Shown: positions 11,115 to 22,520, counted from the first letter of the stretch. The stretch: DNA of 64,000 nucleotides from Augochlora pura (GCF_028453695.1 NC_135778.1:32973214-33037213); one strand, 5' to 3'. A program made the numbers and translations. The notes: generated by a model not told the origin, from the letters alone.

Positions 11115-12150
11115 GTGAGGCGTCTTCAATGGGCGTGGTTTCGGCGCTCTTGACATAGGCGTGACTAGGATAGTGCCTTCTGGAACTATTTGTGTCTCTG
11201 AGAAGTGTGTGCTATAAGGAAATCTTAAAATGAGTCTCTACGATTAACCTTCGATCAATTGCGTTTCTTGTTTAACTTGCAATTTAGCCAATAGTGACTA
11301 AGGATTTGAAAAGTAGGAGGGAATAGGTGGAACCCATCCCCCACCTAGGGTAGTTTGTTGGCACAATTCTATCTTTTTATTTTCAAATAGTATGTACAGT
11401 ATTTTCTAAAATCTAGCTTGGAAGCCAAAAAACTTATTCTCTCTATGTATAGGATGTAACAGATGGGCGTGGCTTCTCAGTTTTTGACGTGGGCGTTATT
11501 AGGTAGAACTACTTGAGTCTTCATGTCGATTAGTGTTTTGATAAAAGTCAATCTTTGGTTTTTCGACTAGGACGTACAATATTCTCTAAAATCTAGCTTC
11601 AAAGCCAAAAGCCTTATTCTCGCTATGTATAGAAAGCACCGAAAGGCGTGGCTTTGTGGCGCCCGATATGTACGTAGCCGGGATACAACCTTATTCGTTA
11701 AAATAACTAGTCATTCACCTATTAAATAGAATATTAGCTACCTCAGAAGCCAAGTTTTTCAACCTTCCTGCATTTAATGCGTTCTAAGTAGGCGTGACTT
11801 CATTGATTCTAATGTGGGCGTGCTTAGAACACAACCTTATTAAACCACACACATCCCCGCGAAATTTTAAGACATTACTAGCTTTACGCATCCCGTCAAA
11901 GCAATGGATCATTAATTGTTTAATTCATAACTATTCAGATTTTAAATATACACCGATATACACAAACTAATTAATCAATCAGTTCCATAAACTAACATAA
12001 AACTTTTACTTTCAGTGCTCCCAAAATCTACCTTCAATCGTCTGCCGACATCCGTCACCGAATCGGAAAGTATCGCCCTACCGCTACCCAGATCGCTCCG
12101 AATGGGCGTGGCCCTGTGGCCCCGGCCGTCCCCCGGAGCCGTAAAGCAGC
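11115..12150 (+). repeat. Degenerate ~180-bp tandem array carrying GGCGTGGCTTC
   Basis: A motif like gggcgtggcttc followed after ~10 bp by gacgtgggcgtg recurs at about 11125, 11464, 11644, 11788 and, partially, 12103. Two adjacent units align well: tatgtacagtattttctaaa at 11391 against gacgtacaatattctctaaa at 11571, exactly 180 bp apart. Both continue atctagctt..aagccaaaa and then tattct.tctatgtata. Flanking units are more decayed. A related array is at 60351-60700. Confidence 0.7.
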
Positions 12151-12850
12151 GTCCACGATTCAGTTGCCCCGTGCGGATCTCCTTGACCCTGGTATGAGAA
12201 TCCCGGACGTAACAACTGGGTCCCCCCAACAGATTCTCCTTTACCAACAAAGTCGTTCATCAACGCCCGACCGAGGACGCAGCGTATTAACTCTCGGAGC
12301 TGACGAAGGCGGCGAGGAGGGGCTCGATGGCGAGACGAGGGGGGAGAGTCCCGAGGTGGCATGAAATCGTCGAAAAACGGCGTCACGCCGGTGCATCAAT
12401 CTTGCACCGGGGCCGAAGCGTGGCTGGTAGACGAGGCGGACGACGTCGCCGTCGCCGTTCACCGTCGCCGTTCGGCCAGACGGCCAAGCGTCGCTCGGCG
12501 AGAAGATGAGAAACGTCGCGGGAGGTCCCACACTCCGGGATTGATGGACATCCTCACCTACACGTCCGATTATTCGGTGCCACGGCGCAGGGTAAAGGGT
12601 TAGGGGTGGCTGCGCCGCGTCGTAACCGCTTTTACGCGTGTATCCGCTCACACGGATTCACCGGCACACAGCCAGGCTCCCACCGCTCGGTAATCACTGG
12701 TCGTTAGCGCCTCATTCACGCTCGATCTTGCCGGACGTCACGGAGCTGCCTTACTTCCCTGGCCTCCCGAGATCTCCCGTTGCCATAACTTTCGGACACG
12801 TGTTCCGCGGAGCCTTTAAACAAACTTCGCGAATCGCCCGATGTTCGCCG
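12151..12850. other. GC-rich block, no gene recognised
   Basis: CpG-rich. Open frames exist on both strands across the same bases (12084-12386 and 12241-12651 minus; 12116-12364 and 12327-12603 plus). They are arginine/serine/proline-rich with no domain, as expected of GC-rich non-coding DNA. Confidence 0.55.
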
Positions 12851-12854
12851 CCCT

Positions 12855-12930
12855 CATAACGCCGCCGGGAAAAATCGCAGGGAAGTTTCGCTTGGCTCGT
12901 TTCAAACGGTAAAGTCTGCGCTTTTTTTAA
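12855..12930 (+). repeat. A/B dispersed repeat, single A module
   Basis: The order ggaaaaatcgcagggaag, then ggctcgtttcaaacggtaaa (core at 12896), then gtctgcgctttt matches module A. The continuation to about 12990 includes tttctcgtagaatcg and is too diverged to classify. Confidence 0.7.
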
Positions 12931-13193
12931 GGGCGTTTTGGGATTTTTTTGGCTTCGGTAGTTTTTCTCGTAGAATCGTTTTTGTTTTAGATAAGGCAGC
13001 ACAGAGTGGGAATTGATGGTTTGGGAAGATTTCCGGATTTTATGTTTGTTTGGGAAATACAACAATTTTTTTGGAAGAGAAAAGAGTGCAGAACAAAACA
13101 ATTGCGAAATTAAATGAAGTAAAATATAAAATTTTATAAAATATGGATCTTTCGCCAACACCGACTTTCACCATTTTAAACATTTATTACAGT

Positions 13194-13430
13194 TTTTATG
13201 GGCTAAATAGTATATAAATGAAAACAGTCTGAAATATTCCATATCAGAATTTATTAATTTTAAAGATCAGAATTTGTTTAAGAGGGGCATTTCTGTATTG
13301 AAATCTCGTTGGAGAAGTTGTAGTAAAGCAAACGGGGCATATTTTGATTAAATAAACAGCTTTTGAAAAGAGGTATACGGTTTTATATATTTACTTAAAC
13401 ATCTGACATTTCATATGCACCAACCTAATA
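13194..13430 (+). repeat. Dispersed ~236-bp repeat, copy 2
   Basis: Same-orientation copy of 90-325, about 90% identical by eye. The copies diverge immediately outside: on the left the flanks differ, and on the right this copy runs into A/B repeat sequence while copy 1 runs into an 87-bp tandem repeat. That supports insertion of a defined unit at two sites rather than a large segmental duplication. Confidence 0.8.
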
Positions 13431-13434
13431 ATTT

Positions 13435-13830
13435 TCTTCACAGAATTATTGCACTTTGCATCACGAGATTGCAGTGAGCATTGGAACTCGAATGATCGTC
13501 AATGTTTGAAGAAATGTATCTCTGTGAAAGAAAAACATAAAACTATGTGCCTTAGCTCATTTTAAAGGGCGAAGATTCTACTTTAAACCCATTTACAAAC
13601 TTTTACATTAAAAAAATTAGTGTCATAAATAGTCAGACGAATATTTAGAAATATCATCTCCTCTCAATGCCTCGAGTTCACAGCATCTCAAGCCACTCTA
13701 TGTTATCCATAATCATCATCTTTTGAACAAGTATACCTCTGTGTAACAATATCGTAGGACGATATTCGTCATCTCATTTTAAAGTTTAAAGTTTCCACTT
13801 TCAATATATACATAGCAATTGTTTTACACA
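13435..13830 (+). repeat. A/B dispersed repeat, cluster 3
   Basis: A B-module end (ttcttcacagaattattgca, near 13435) is followed by two A modules about 215 bp apart: tctctgtgaaagaaaaacat then ctcattttaaagggcgaag at 13556, and taacaatatcgtaggacgat then ctcattttaaagtttaaag at 13773. Each is followed by the tctactttaaa/tccactttcaa element and a catttacaa/atacatagcaa stretch. Confidence 0.8.
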
Positions 13831-13926
13831 ATTACCCCAGTAAAAATCACAAGTGACTATAAAGACATTACCTTCACTCAATCAATCCATATCAAACGCG
13901 TGCACCAACAACAATAAATTTTCGTA

Positions 13927-14428
13927 TTAACCCTTTGGCTACGGCAGACTTTGAGACGTGGCGGTCGTACCACACGGGTAGGAATTCATTTACAACGTCC
14001 ACCTAGAACGGCAAAAGGGTAGAGATGCGTTTTTGTGAAAATATATTTCAATAATCAAAAAACTGTATTTCACTATATTAAAACGATTAGAGTTAATACG
14101 TGATTATATATATGTACATATATATATATATATTTGGCCGAATGTGAAATTCTGCGAGATAACGAACGATGTTATCGCTCGCTAAATGTTTATACATAAT
14201 TCTGGTTAGGCGCGAATTACAAACTAATATTCTAACAAAAACAATATTATTTATTTCTTTGTATTATGGGCCGAATTGCTCCTATAAATATTAAAAATTT
14301 ACCGTTAATTGTATAGTGGGATAATTACTGAGAAAGCCAAACTGTGTTGAGCAGTTATATGCGCCCTCCATCTCACAAAAGCAAAATTTCTGAGCGAGTA
14401 TATGGGGCCTCAGTAGTCAAGCGGTTAA
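13927..14428. mobile_element. ~494-bp TTAA-flanked element, piggyBac-type MITE candidate
   Basis: The element proper would be 13931-14424, between TTAA at 13927-13930 and at 14425-14428. The left end reads CCCTTTGGCTACGGCAGAC and the right end, reverse-complemented, CCGCTTGACTACTGAGGCC, about 11-12 matches over 19, weaker than for the element at 5774. The interior is AT-rich, includes a TA microsatellite (about 14107-14135), and has no coding frame. The right terminus resembles an isolated TTAACACGTTTACTACTGAG at 23860, supporting a shared family. An alternative shorter right end (ggcaaaaggg, 14010-14019) lacks a TTAA. Confidence 0.5.
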
Positions 14429-14434
14429 TTAAAC

Positions 14435-14525
14435 CTACAACTACGATCGAAAACAGAATCTTCTCTTTCCAGAAAGTCGAAAAAAATAGATCTACGACTT
14501 TTTCTCGCCGAGCTACGACTCCTTG
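14435..14525 (+). repeat. A/B dispersed repeat, single B module
   Basis: The order cagaatcttctctttccaga, then ctacgactttttctcgccga matches the B core followed by its terminal ctacgattttttctcac sequence. It starts just after the TTAA element, which may have inserted into this repeat. Confidence 0.65.
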
Positions 14526-15365
14526 AACGGCGCTCCCCGATGAACGCGGTAGATTCGGCGACAGCAACGTGCCGCGGTCACCGGGAGCGTGCCAGTAAAC
14601 TTTGATTCGTAGTTGAGGCGAGCGTAGTCGCGGGACTTTCGATCTTGATACCGAATATCGATGATTCCCGGAGAATTCGTGGCCGAGGACAGGGGAGGGT
14701 GGGCCTCTATCTTTCGCGTCGCTCTATCTCGCTTCCTATCGGAATTAATTACTCGCGGTCGGCCGCCTCGAGGTTCGCAGCCCCTTTAATCCTCGTTACG
14801 AAGGGCCCCGGCTATGAGGGACAGTTTTTAATCGGATCGAGCGTGTAAACGATCGGGCTTCGCGCGCGCGCGCGGTTTCCAGGCCCGAGCGAGGCCCGGG
14901 CCCGGGCGGGCCGGCCCGATAACGCTGCCGGTACCGGTGTAACGACGTTAAAAAACGCCACGGCGTGTTCTCAACACCTCGCCTCCCGTGGCAAGCGTTG
15001 ATGATCCACAAAACTGGTTGGCTCATTAGTATGTGAAGGGTGGGTGCCACCTACTGGGCGGGGCACCGGGTCATTGAAACAATGGTGTTGTGACTAGACA
15101 TCATCAAGCCCGCGTCCGCGGTGGGTCGCCGCAGCCGGAATCATTTCTGATTGATTCCGCCGGTGATCGATCGATCCGCCGGCCCTCCGCCACGAAAATA
15201 AAAACAGTCTTCTAGACAAACTATCGGAGACTTTAAGTATTATTGAAACAAACGCCGAGCCCTAATCGTGCTGAAATACCATTGTTCATAAGCCGCCGCG
15301 AGAGTCGATGGGATGGTCAACTTCGCGTTGAGCTGGGGAATGCGGTAAATTTTTTTATCGAGTGA
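14526..15365. other. GC-rich block, no gene recognised
   Basis: CpG-rich, with an alternating CG run at 14861-14874 that could adopt Z-DNA. Open frames at 14645-14848 plus and 14796-15050 minus overlap without domains. Confidence 0.5.
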
Positions 15366-15369
15366 AATC

Positions 15370-15980
15370 AACGTGGATCTCGAGATTGCAGTTTTCTCTT
15401 TCGAACGGGGCCCGAAATATGGATTTGCAATTTTTTCTTGACTTTTCGTCACGCGTTGAGAATTGCAGCGACGATCGTATCGCTTTTCGCGTCGGAAGAC
15501 GTCGAGGTTTGAATCGCTGTAACTTTGTAATAAAAGATCATAACAGGATCGGTACAAACTCATTTTAAAGAGAAAAGATTCTACTTTATCTCCAGTATGA
15601 GTTACTTAATTTTAAAACACGTTGGCGACAAGAACCATAGGTAAGAATGCAAAAATCGTCGGCCCTCTTAGTTACGCAAAGTCAGTGAACTTAGCAGTTT
15701 CTACAAAGTTTAAAAAATTCGATCCGCGAATGAAACTAATATAATTTCAAAGAGTGAAGCTTCCCTTTTCCAACAAGTATAAGAAAACTGATCTATGACA
15801 TTTTCCCGCTGAGTGATCGTATCTTGAATCGTAACTGTCCTATTAGCATCGGAATATCTTATCGTCAAGTTATTGTCAATATTTGAATCAGCATATCTCC
15901 GTGGAAAGAAAATCATAGGGCAATCTACTACAGTTGGTTTTAAAAGATAAAGACTGCGATTTTAATATACCTGCGTAATA
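15370..15980 (+). repeat. A/B dispersed repeat, cluster 4 (B-A-B-A)
   Basis: B at about 15375-15455 (gcagttttctctttcgaacg, then gcaattttttcttgactttt). A at about 15515-15610 (ctgtaactttgtaataaaag, then ctcattttaaagagaaaag at 15559). B at about 15735-15835 (agagtgaagcttcccttttc, then ctatgacattttcccgctga). A at about 15885-15980 (gaaagaaaatcatagggcaa, then ttttaaaagataaagactgc). The alternation matches clusters 2, 7, 8 and 10. Confidence 0.75.
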
Positions 15981-16400
15981 TATGTTTAAAAAATTTTGTT
16001 CGTTAAAAAGAGCGTGAAACACGCGCGAAGCTCCCGGCCGCTAATTCAGTAACGGGGAAATCCTGCGGCGACCATAATCTCGTCGTAAATGACGATGCGG
16101 TCGGGCCGATAATTTATTCGAGACGAAATCAATGAAGGGCAGAAGCCGGTGATATAAATCAGGATGCAGCGTCGTTTTTTAAGTATAGCAGGAAGCCCGG
16201 ATCGAAGCCCGTCGGTAATAGACCTCCACCGCGGGAGTATCATTAATTACAGCGTGATACCGCGTCGAGGATGCGCTGCTCTATTAGGCGTGGAAACGAG
16301 CCACTTTCTCGGGCGAAGCGCGTTCTTCTTTAAACACTTTGCAGTTTTAACTCGCAGCCGTTTCAACTCGTAATCGATAGTAGTTGCTCCGGCCTTCGGC
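15981..16400. other. GC-rich block, no gene recognised
   Basis: CpG-containing sequence with overlapping domain-free open frames on both strands (16046-16243 minus, 16164-16373 plus). Confidence 0.45.
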
Positions 16401-17100
16401 ATTATAGATGACCGTGCGTTTTCTGCATAGAAAATCGAGTCTTACGACTCGACAGTCATACTTTCTGCAATGTCTTAAATACGCGGCGAAATTGTTGTAA
16501 ACCATGAGGTAAAAATATTTAATATTGCCTCAGAGTCATCGCTTCAGTGCTAAAATATTGATCAAAATGCTGATTAATTATTGGACTACGTTAGCTTTGT
16601 ATTTTATTTTCTACTTGCAACGTTCATATAAAATTGCAAGACTTAGAATCCGAGTACAAGACGTTCTTCTTACTTTCACGATTACGTTAAAATTAATATA
16701 TAAACATTCTTAGTCTCTTGGAATATTTTCGCTATTTTATATTACATCTGTTTCGTATTTAACAATTATTACGTTAGTAAATCTGTGCTGCGTAAATACA
16801 CTCAACAGCTAAATTCAAGCATTGATCGTTTTTAGCCGAAACATGGTCAATATTTGAACTACTTTAACTTCGTTAAAATCGATTGTAAAATTGTGATTCT
16901 TTTTTTAAATTGAAGTTTGAAATCTCCACTTTACGGTACTGTATCATAATTTTTAGTATCATGCAACAATAACGGAGGCTACGACTGTCCAAAGATGAAC
17001 AATATCCTGACCAGAAGCCAGCGACGCTTCGATTGTACCGTCGACCGTAGCTATTGTTACATAAGCGGATGTTACTTGATTTTGCAATTACAAATCGTGC
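16401..17100. other. AT-rich stretch, nothing firm
   Basis: No gene recognised. A weak B-like core (aagtttgaaatctccacttt, near 16910) suggests decayed A/B material. Confidence 0.45.
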
Positions 17101-17661
17101 GCGATTACGTTGCAATTACAAATCACTTTGCACAGCGTGTGGCCGGATTTAGTTGACCGGCCTCGCAGCGTCCGCGGTCGAACGATGACGAATATTTCTG
17201 GCGAGCGGCGCTCGTATTTCTGAGGTGCGCGGTGTCACGGTTTCGGAGCCGAGAACGAGTGCAGGTAAGCACGCCGGCATTCTAACTGGACCCGTGGACC
17301 TAGCCGAGGCCCTCTCCTCCCTCGAAAAAGGGTAGAGAGTGCCAGTCATATATTAGAGAACTGTTGGGGACACCTAACAAGCTGGCAGGACACGTTTCCC
17401 AGAATCAGGGGTACCTGCCGGCAAGAGCAACCCTCTGGCTCCCCGACTCGCAGCACCTTTTCTCGTTTTGTCCCATCGCGTCCTCGCACGGCGATCTGCC
17501 CTACTCATAACCCCCTAACCCCCTCCCTACTCCCTCGCCTAACCCCCTCGGCAATATTCCACCTTGTATTTCACATCCGAGTCATCCGGATAGATATTGT
17601 TTCGCGCTTTCTTGCCGGCCACTTGCGAGATCGCCGGCGTGAACGAGCCGACGCTAGGAAG
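17101..17661. other. GC-rich block, no gene recognised
   Basis: Immediately left of the mariner insertion. Contains a C-rich pyrimidine stretch, ccccctaaccccctccctac, near 17511. The open frame at 17149-17349 minus has no domain. Confidence 0.45.
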
Positions 17662-17663
17662 TA

Positions 17664-18914
17664 TTAGGATGTCCCATAAGTTCCTTCCCTCTTTTTGATG
17701 CGAAATGAATAGACGATATTTGTTGTTTAAGGTGGATTTATTTATTATCTCTCAGGAAGCCTCATTATGTCCTCTTAACAAACTTGTTGAAGCTTATTTG
17801 CAAAATATTCATCTAGGTGAGTTTTTATTTCGCTTATGGATTTGAAAGATTTACCACGGAGAGAATTTTTTAAGGAGAGGAACAAGTAATAATCGGATGG
17901 AGCAAGGTCTGGGGAGTACGAAGGATGAGGTAGAACGTCCCAATCAAACTGTAATAATTTTTGCCTTGCGGCCAAAGCAACATGCGGTCTTGCGTTGTCG
18001 TGATGGAAAACGTCGCCTCGTCGGTTTGCCAATTCTGGCCGCTTTTCTGCTATGGCGGCTTTTCAATTGATCCAGTTGATTGCAATATTTGTCAGCATTG
18101 ATCGTATCACCTTGAGGAAGGAACTCGTAGTACACTACACCTTTCCAGTCCCACCAAATGCACAAAAGAACCTTCTTCGGATGAAGTCCAGGCTTCGTAA
18201 CAGTTGAAGGTCTATTTTCCTTCGACCAAGTGCGTTTCCGATGCACAATTTGGTATAAAATCCAAGTCTCGTTTCCAGTGACAAACCTCTTTAAGAAAGG
18301 ATCCCTTACAAGTCGCCGGAGAAGCAAATCGCACGTAGAGACGCGGTTCATAAGGCCGGTCTCCGTCAATAGGTATGAAACCCAAACTTCATATCGATTC
18401 ACATATCCCATCTTGATTAAATGATTATGTGCCGTTGTCTTGGGAGTATTAGTGACATCCACTATATCATGCACACTATATCGCGGATTTTCAGTGAGCA
18501 CAGTCTTGATAATGTCCGTATCCGTCGTTGCTCGGCGGTCGCTGCGATCTTCATCTTTCAACTCGAAATTGCCAGCTCTAAATTTTTTAAACCAATTGCG
18601 GACGGTCCTAATAATCGCAGTACCACTCTCGTAAACGGTGCAAATCTCGTCTGCAATGTCCTTTGCGCTATTGTTTTTTTTAAAGCAACGAAGCATAACA
18701 TGTCGCAAATGCTTCCTTTTGCTCTCGATATTGAACGGTGCAGAAAAAATTTTAAAAGAGACTTTGTCAACAACGAAACCTACTTTGAAAGAGCCCGGGA
18801 ACGACTGATACCGATGCCATAAACGGTTAAGAAATAAGCCTGCATGTTTATAAAAACACAGCCACTTAGAGTCACACTTAGCGTGACGCGGAAGGAACTT
18901 ATGAGACAACCTAG
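17664..18914 (-). mobile_element. Full-length but dead mariner transposon (1251 bp)
   Basis: Terminal inverted repeats bound the element. The left end reads ttaggatgtcccataagt and the right end, reverse-complemented, ctaggttgtctcataagt, 15 matches over 18, and both continue tccttcc. It sits between TA dinucleotides (17662-17663 and 18915-18916), the target duplication of Tc1/mariner elements. The length is typical of mariner. The minus strand carries a transposase with an HHDNARPH block and a D34D spacing that identifies the mariner clade. Coding damage shows it can no longer move itself. The ends are still well preserved, so it could be a relatively recent insertion. Confidence 0.95.
17745..18738 (-). 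pseudogene. Mariner transposase, broken
   Basis: Mariner transposases cut and paste their own element by binding the terminal repeats and using a DDD catalytic triad in the nucleus. Homology starts near 18738 (ESKRKHLRHVML); the frame is open further upstream into the terminal repeat, but no convincing native start codon is visible. Two helix-turn-helix regions follow (about 18510-18715 and 18400-18525 by position in the family), then WVSYLLTE, a variant of the usual WVPHELTE linker. The first catalytic site reads VTGNETW, with asparagine for aspartate (codon 18271-18273). A one-base excess in a T4 run at 18060-18063 shifts the frame before HHDNARPH (aspartate codon 17997-17999). APSDYYLF supplies the third aspartate 35 residues on. 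A TAA at 17775-17777 truncates the C-terminus, and the family's MRLPER tail follows in frame before another stop at 17745. Confidence 0.93.
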
Positions 18915-19089
18915 TATTTAGATGCCTGAAAGAGTGACAAAGCTTCCACTATGGCACCTTTTTTAATTCAAAATGGCGGAGCGAGGTCGCGCATGTTCGA
19001 GCTTGGACAAGTTTAGGAGAATAACTGACTTCGTTCTCGCGCGTGTATTTCAGCAGAAGAATTTGTTAGCGGAAAATGGATTTAACGGG

Positions 19090-19565
19090 TTGAAAGAAGA
19101 GGATTTACTGTTTGAAATGTGGTTTTTTATTCTGCGATTTTTTTGAGGAGTTAGAGCATTTTGAATTTGGATATTTTGCTAGGTAATATTTTTCGGCGGT
19201 ATTTATTTTGACCTTGTTTAGGTTTACTGAAAATGAGATACAGTGGTGGGGAAAAATCATGGTTTCAAGCTTGATCGTTAGATAGCTATTCGTTAGAAAG
19301 CTAAGACTACGATCTTTAAAATTGTGTTAGTTTCAGGTTTTGAAAATGGTTTTTGGTGTTTTTAGAGGAGTCTGAAGTTGTGGATAACGTTAAGGAGACG
19401 CAGAACTCTTCGTTGCGTTTTTGGTATACGCGAACAAATTTTTTGACGAAAGCAACCTAAATAGTTCGAAAACAACTTGGATGCTTCGAATGCTGAAGAT
19501 TCAATCTTTAAAATGAGCCTAAGTAGATCCTCTTGTGACTTTTTTCATGAAGTTATAGTACCTGG
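19090..19565 (-). repeat. A/B dispersed repeat, cluster 5 (minus orientation)
   Basis: Read on the minus strand. Reverse A at about 19095-19165 (agaggatttactgtttgaaa, then ctgcgatttttttgaggagt). Reverse B-like core at about 19255-19330 (gttagaaagctaagactacg). Reverse A at about 19490-19560 (ctttaaaatgagcctaagta at 19508, then cttttttcatgaagttatag). Orientation is uniform within the cluster. It begins about 175 bp after the mariner insertion. Confidence 0.75.
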
Positions 19566-20090
19566 AACATAGCCGACTTTTCGCTCAGTATTTTATAATC
19601 ACAATTACCAACGACACGGTAACCCTAATTCAAATTAATGTATACCCCTCGAAAGCAGTGATCTCCCTCTTCAAAACAACTATAATATTAATCGAGTTAA
19701 TATAAATAATTATCACATTAAATCTATGTCATTAACGAGACCACCATTGATTTTCTAACAACAGCTATCGTAGTGAATAACATTAGAACTCTTTGGGATT
19801 TGATATATCTTAAAAAATTTTTTAGAAAATATTATAACTATAATTACTAAAATATTATAATGATACTTATAATATTGTCGCTGTGCTGTAATACTGTCCT
19901 GAAGTGTACAACCCCTATGGAAATAACTGACCCTGAAGATAGGGGTTGTCACGGAGCCGTTCTGCCGACGGACAAGTCGGCAGTTGAGATCATTACATAT
20001 ATAGCGTCATTACATCTTATTACAAAAAGAACTCTGTCATACTAAATACTTAGAGTATAATTCCAAACAGTGTAAACTGTAGATAAAATG
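19566..20090. other. AT-rich spacer, nothing recognised
   Basis: No gene, RNA or repeat signature seen. Confidence 0.45.
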
Positions 20091-21200
20091 CCGCGACGTG
20101 TAACGTGTTATAATCAATCGGCCAGCACCGAGTACCCCGTTTCCTGTAATCTGGGTACTGACAGGCAGAGATCATTTCTGCAAGGGCGTTACCATCAAGA
20201 AATTAACCCCACACTTTTCCCCGTGCGATCTTTCGAGAAACGACCAATACGTATCAACCCACCCTGTATATCGTGTCGAACAAACCCAACGTCTACTAAT
20301 AACGAACGGAAACAGCGGGGTTAATTGCGGAGGACTTCGCCGCGGTGTTTTCGCAACAGGATATTAAAAGATTGCCGGCCGTGGCTGCGGGGTCCTAGAG
20401 AGGGGCGGGGACGCGCAAGTATTCCCCAGAAGGCTTTATCGGCGATTATTAATCCAGCGGTTCTCTTTTATACGCGCCGTAACCACCGTAACCAGTTTCC
20501 ATCGTCCCTAGAACGATTATTAACAAGAGAGAGCACTCGGGGGCTAGATGATCCGCGCTGCGCCGAGCATAAACGATGAATGAAGATCGGCCAACGTCCA
20601 CCCGTTTCCCGCCCCGCAGCCGCCGGTCCGCTCGGGCGCGGTTTTTTTCCCGGTGCGCGGACCGATTTTTCGTGGATTCGAGACACCCGGAAAGTCGTAA
20701 ACTCGACACGTCCGCCAGCGAAGTGTCGTTTAACGGCCACCGGTTCTCGCATAATCAAACGGAAAACGGCGCGCGGCGCGCTTGCTCTCGCGGTTTTCCG
20801 GCGGTGGGGCAGGGACACGGGAGGAGGGGGCGGCGGCGAGTCCGATAAATTAATCGGACCGGGTCCGGCGGCGAGGCGACCGCCTTCGGGCCTTCCTAAA
20901 ATACCCGGACGAGTTTACCAGAAATAAAAACAAGTCTTAATTAAATGAAACGGTCGTCCGGGTGCCGGGAGCAAGCCCGCTCGCTCCCGGTCAATAGTTT
21001 CGCCCCCGGGGCTTGTTCGGGATTTCGAATTTAGTAGGTTCGCCGGCCTGGTCCCGCGGGCTCCCACCGACACCCCGGCCAGCGACGTCGACGAACCGAC
21101 GTCGAGCACGAACAACGAAACGCGACGCTTTATTTGGGCGAGCAGTTCCCCGGAATGAGGGTAGAGGGCAGCGCAATCGACATAGCATTGAAAATCGTAT
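20091..21200. other. GC-rich block, no gene recognised
   Basis: CpG-rich, especially 20580-21120. Open frames on both strands over the same bases (20449-20818 minus; 20576-20927 plus; 20915-21188 minus) are domain-free. A possible orphan Tc1/mariner-type end is listed separately. Confidence 0.5.
20246..20276 (-). mobile_element. Possible orphan Tc1/mariner-type terminus
   Basis: Reverse-complemented, the site reads TATACAGGGTGGGTTGATAC, resembling the TA plus CAGGGTG start seen in many insect mariner-like termini. No partner end or transposase is visible nearby, so it may be a decayed solo end or a chance match. Confidence 0.25.
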
Positions 21201-21379
21201 AATATTGGAAATTTTAATTATATTATACGATTCTATGGGGTATTATAGTCTAGTAATGTTATTTAAGAACTTATAATTCACATTTAATTTATTATTTTTC
21301 GTATAACAGAGTTTATATTTCATAAATCCTTCTGATTATCTAGGGATAACCTCGAGTCGACTAATTGCTGACTGCACTC

Positions 21380-21485
21380 TTGTGATACAAAGTGCGATAA
21401 CTCAGTGGGAAGACCCCGTAGATCAATTATTTTTGACTCGTTGGAAAACTGTGACTTTGATCTTGATTTTCACTACCTCCTTAGT
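21380..21485 (-). repeat. A/B dispersed repeat, single B module (minus)
   Basis: The sequence gtgcgataactcagtgggaa, then cccgtagatcaattattttt, then gactcgttggaaaactgtga matches the reverse complement of module B along its whole length. Confidence 0.75.
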
Positions 21486-22520
21486 TGCAAAAGAAATTTT
21501 TTATACCTTGCAGAAATGTCTGAATTTAAGAATGACCCAAAATGATGATTTTCAATTCCTTGCCCGTTTTTTTTACAGTAATAATTTTCCGCTGAAATAA
21601 CTTATATTTTTCAAAAATAGAGACTTTTTATTTTAAAATAAACCTTTAGTTACATCACCTTTAAGTTACATCACCTCTCTCATTTACTATCTCCAGACAG
21701 TAACTTTAACTCTGCCGGTATACTGTTGACTCAAGGTATCATAAAATAACAACAGAAAATCGTAGATCATTATTTTACTGCTCGATGTAAAACTGAAACT
21801 TCATTCTGCAAAACCACGTTAGTTTCGCGCGCAAACAAAATTTTTCTGCAAAATGGCGTAACTTTGAATTTACTAATCTATGGAAAGGAAAATTGTACGA
21901 TAATTACAAACGGTTTCTGAGGGATGAAATTTGTTTGAAATGACAGGGTAGGTTTGGAGTGGCGAGTTGATCGCGTGTGGGCACTGTTCGAGGGCTTCGC
22001 TACGGCGGAGTGATCAGGTAGCTCGGTCCTGGTATCAGAAACACATCGTGTCCTACACGAGTCGCGTCTGATAACACTATTACTCGAAACGATTCACACG
22101 GATCCCCTTTTCCTTTCACGATTAGACTGGCTTTGCCGATCGGCCCCGTATCGAGGATTTTTCTGCTCCCCCGGTAATGAGTCCCGGGATTTATCGCTGC
22201 GATTTACCTCTTTTTACACGGTGGCCGGCTCTGCCGACTACCAACTGGAAGTGTCGACCGCTGAAAGCGGTTTGCATCGTCCCGGAAAAATTATTAGACC
22301 GCGCTCGCCGCGATGTTTAATAATATCAGATACGGATTCGATAAACGTTTTTAATAAGCTCCTCTATAAAACGTTTCCAATGATTATCTGGCTGAGAAGT
22401 TCAGTAAAGTCTGCATCGTAATGATTCATGACGCGCCAAGACCGCGTTTCTTCCTAGCGAGGCTAAATAGCTAGTAATGTATCATTTCAGAGGTGTATGT
22501 AAATAATTGTAACTCGGATA
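21486..22520. other. Mixed block, no gene recognised
   Basis: AT-rich to about 21950, then a GC-rich part (21960-22330). A short duplication, gttacatcacct, is repeated at about 21650 and 21666. No gene recognised. Confidence 0.45.

Noticed and set aside
18738..18909. 57 extra N-terminal residues in frame with the transposase
   Set aside because: They begin inside the terminal inverted repeat and do not resemble transposase; read-through of element 5' DNA.
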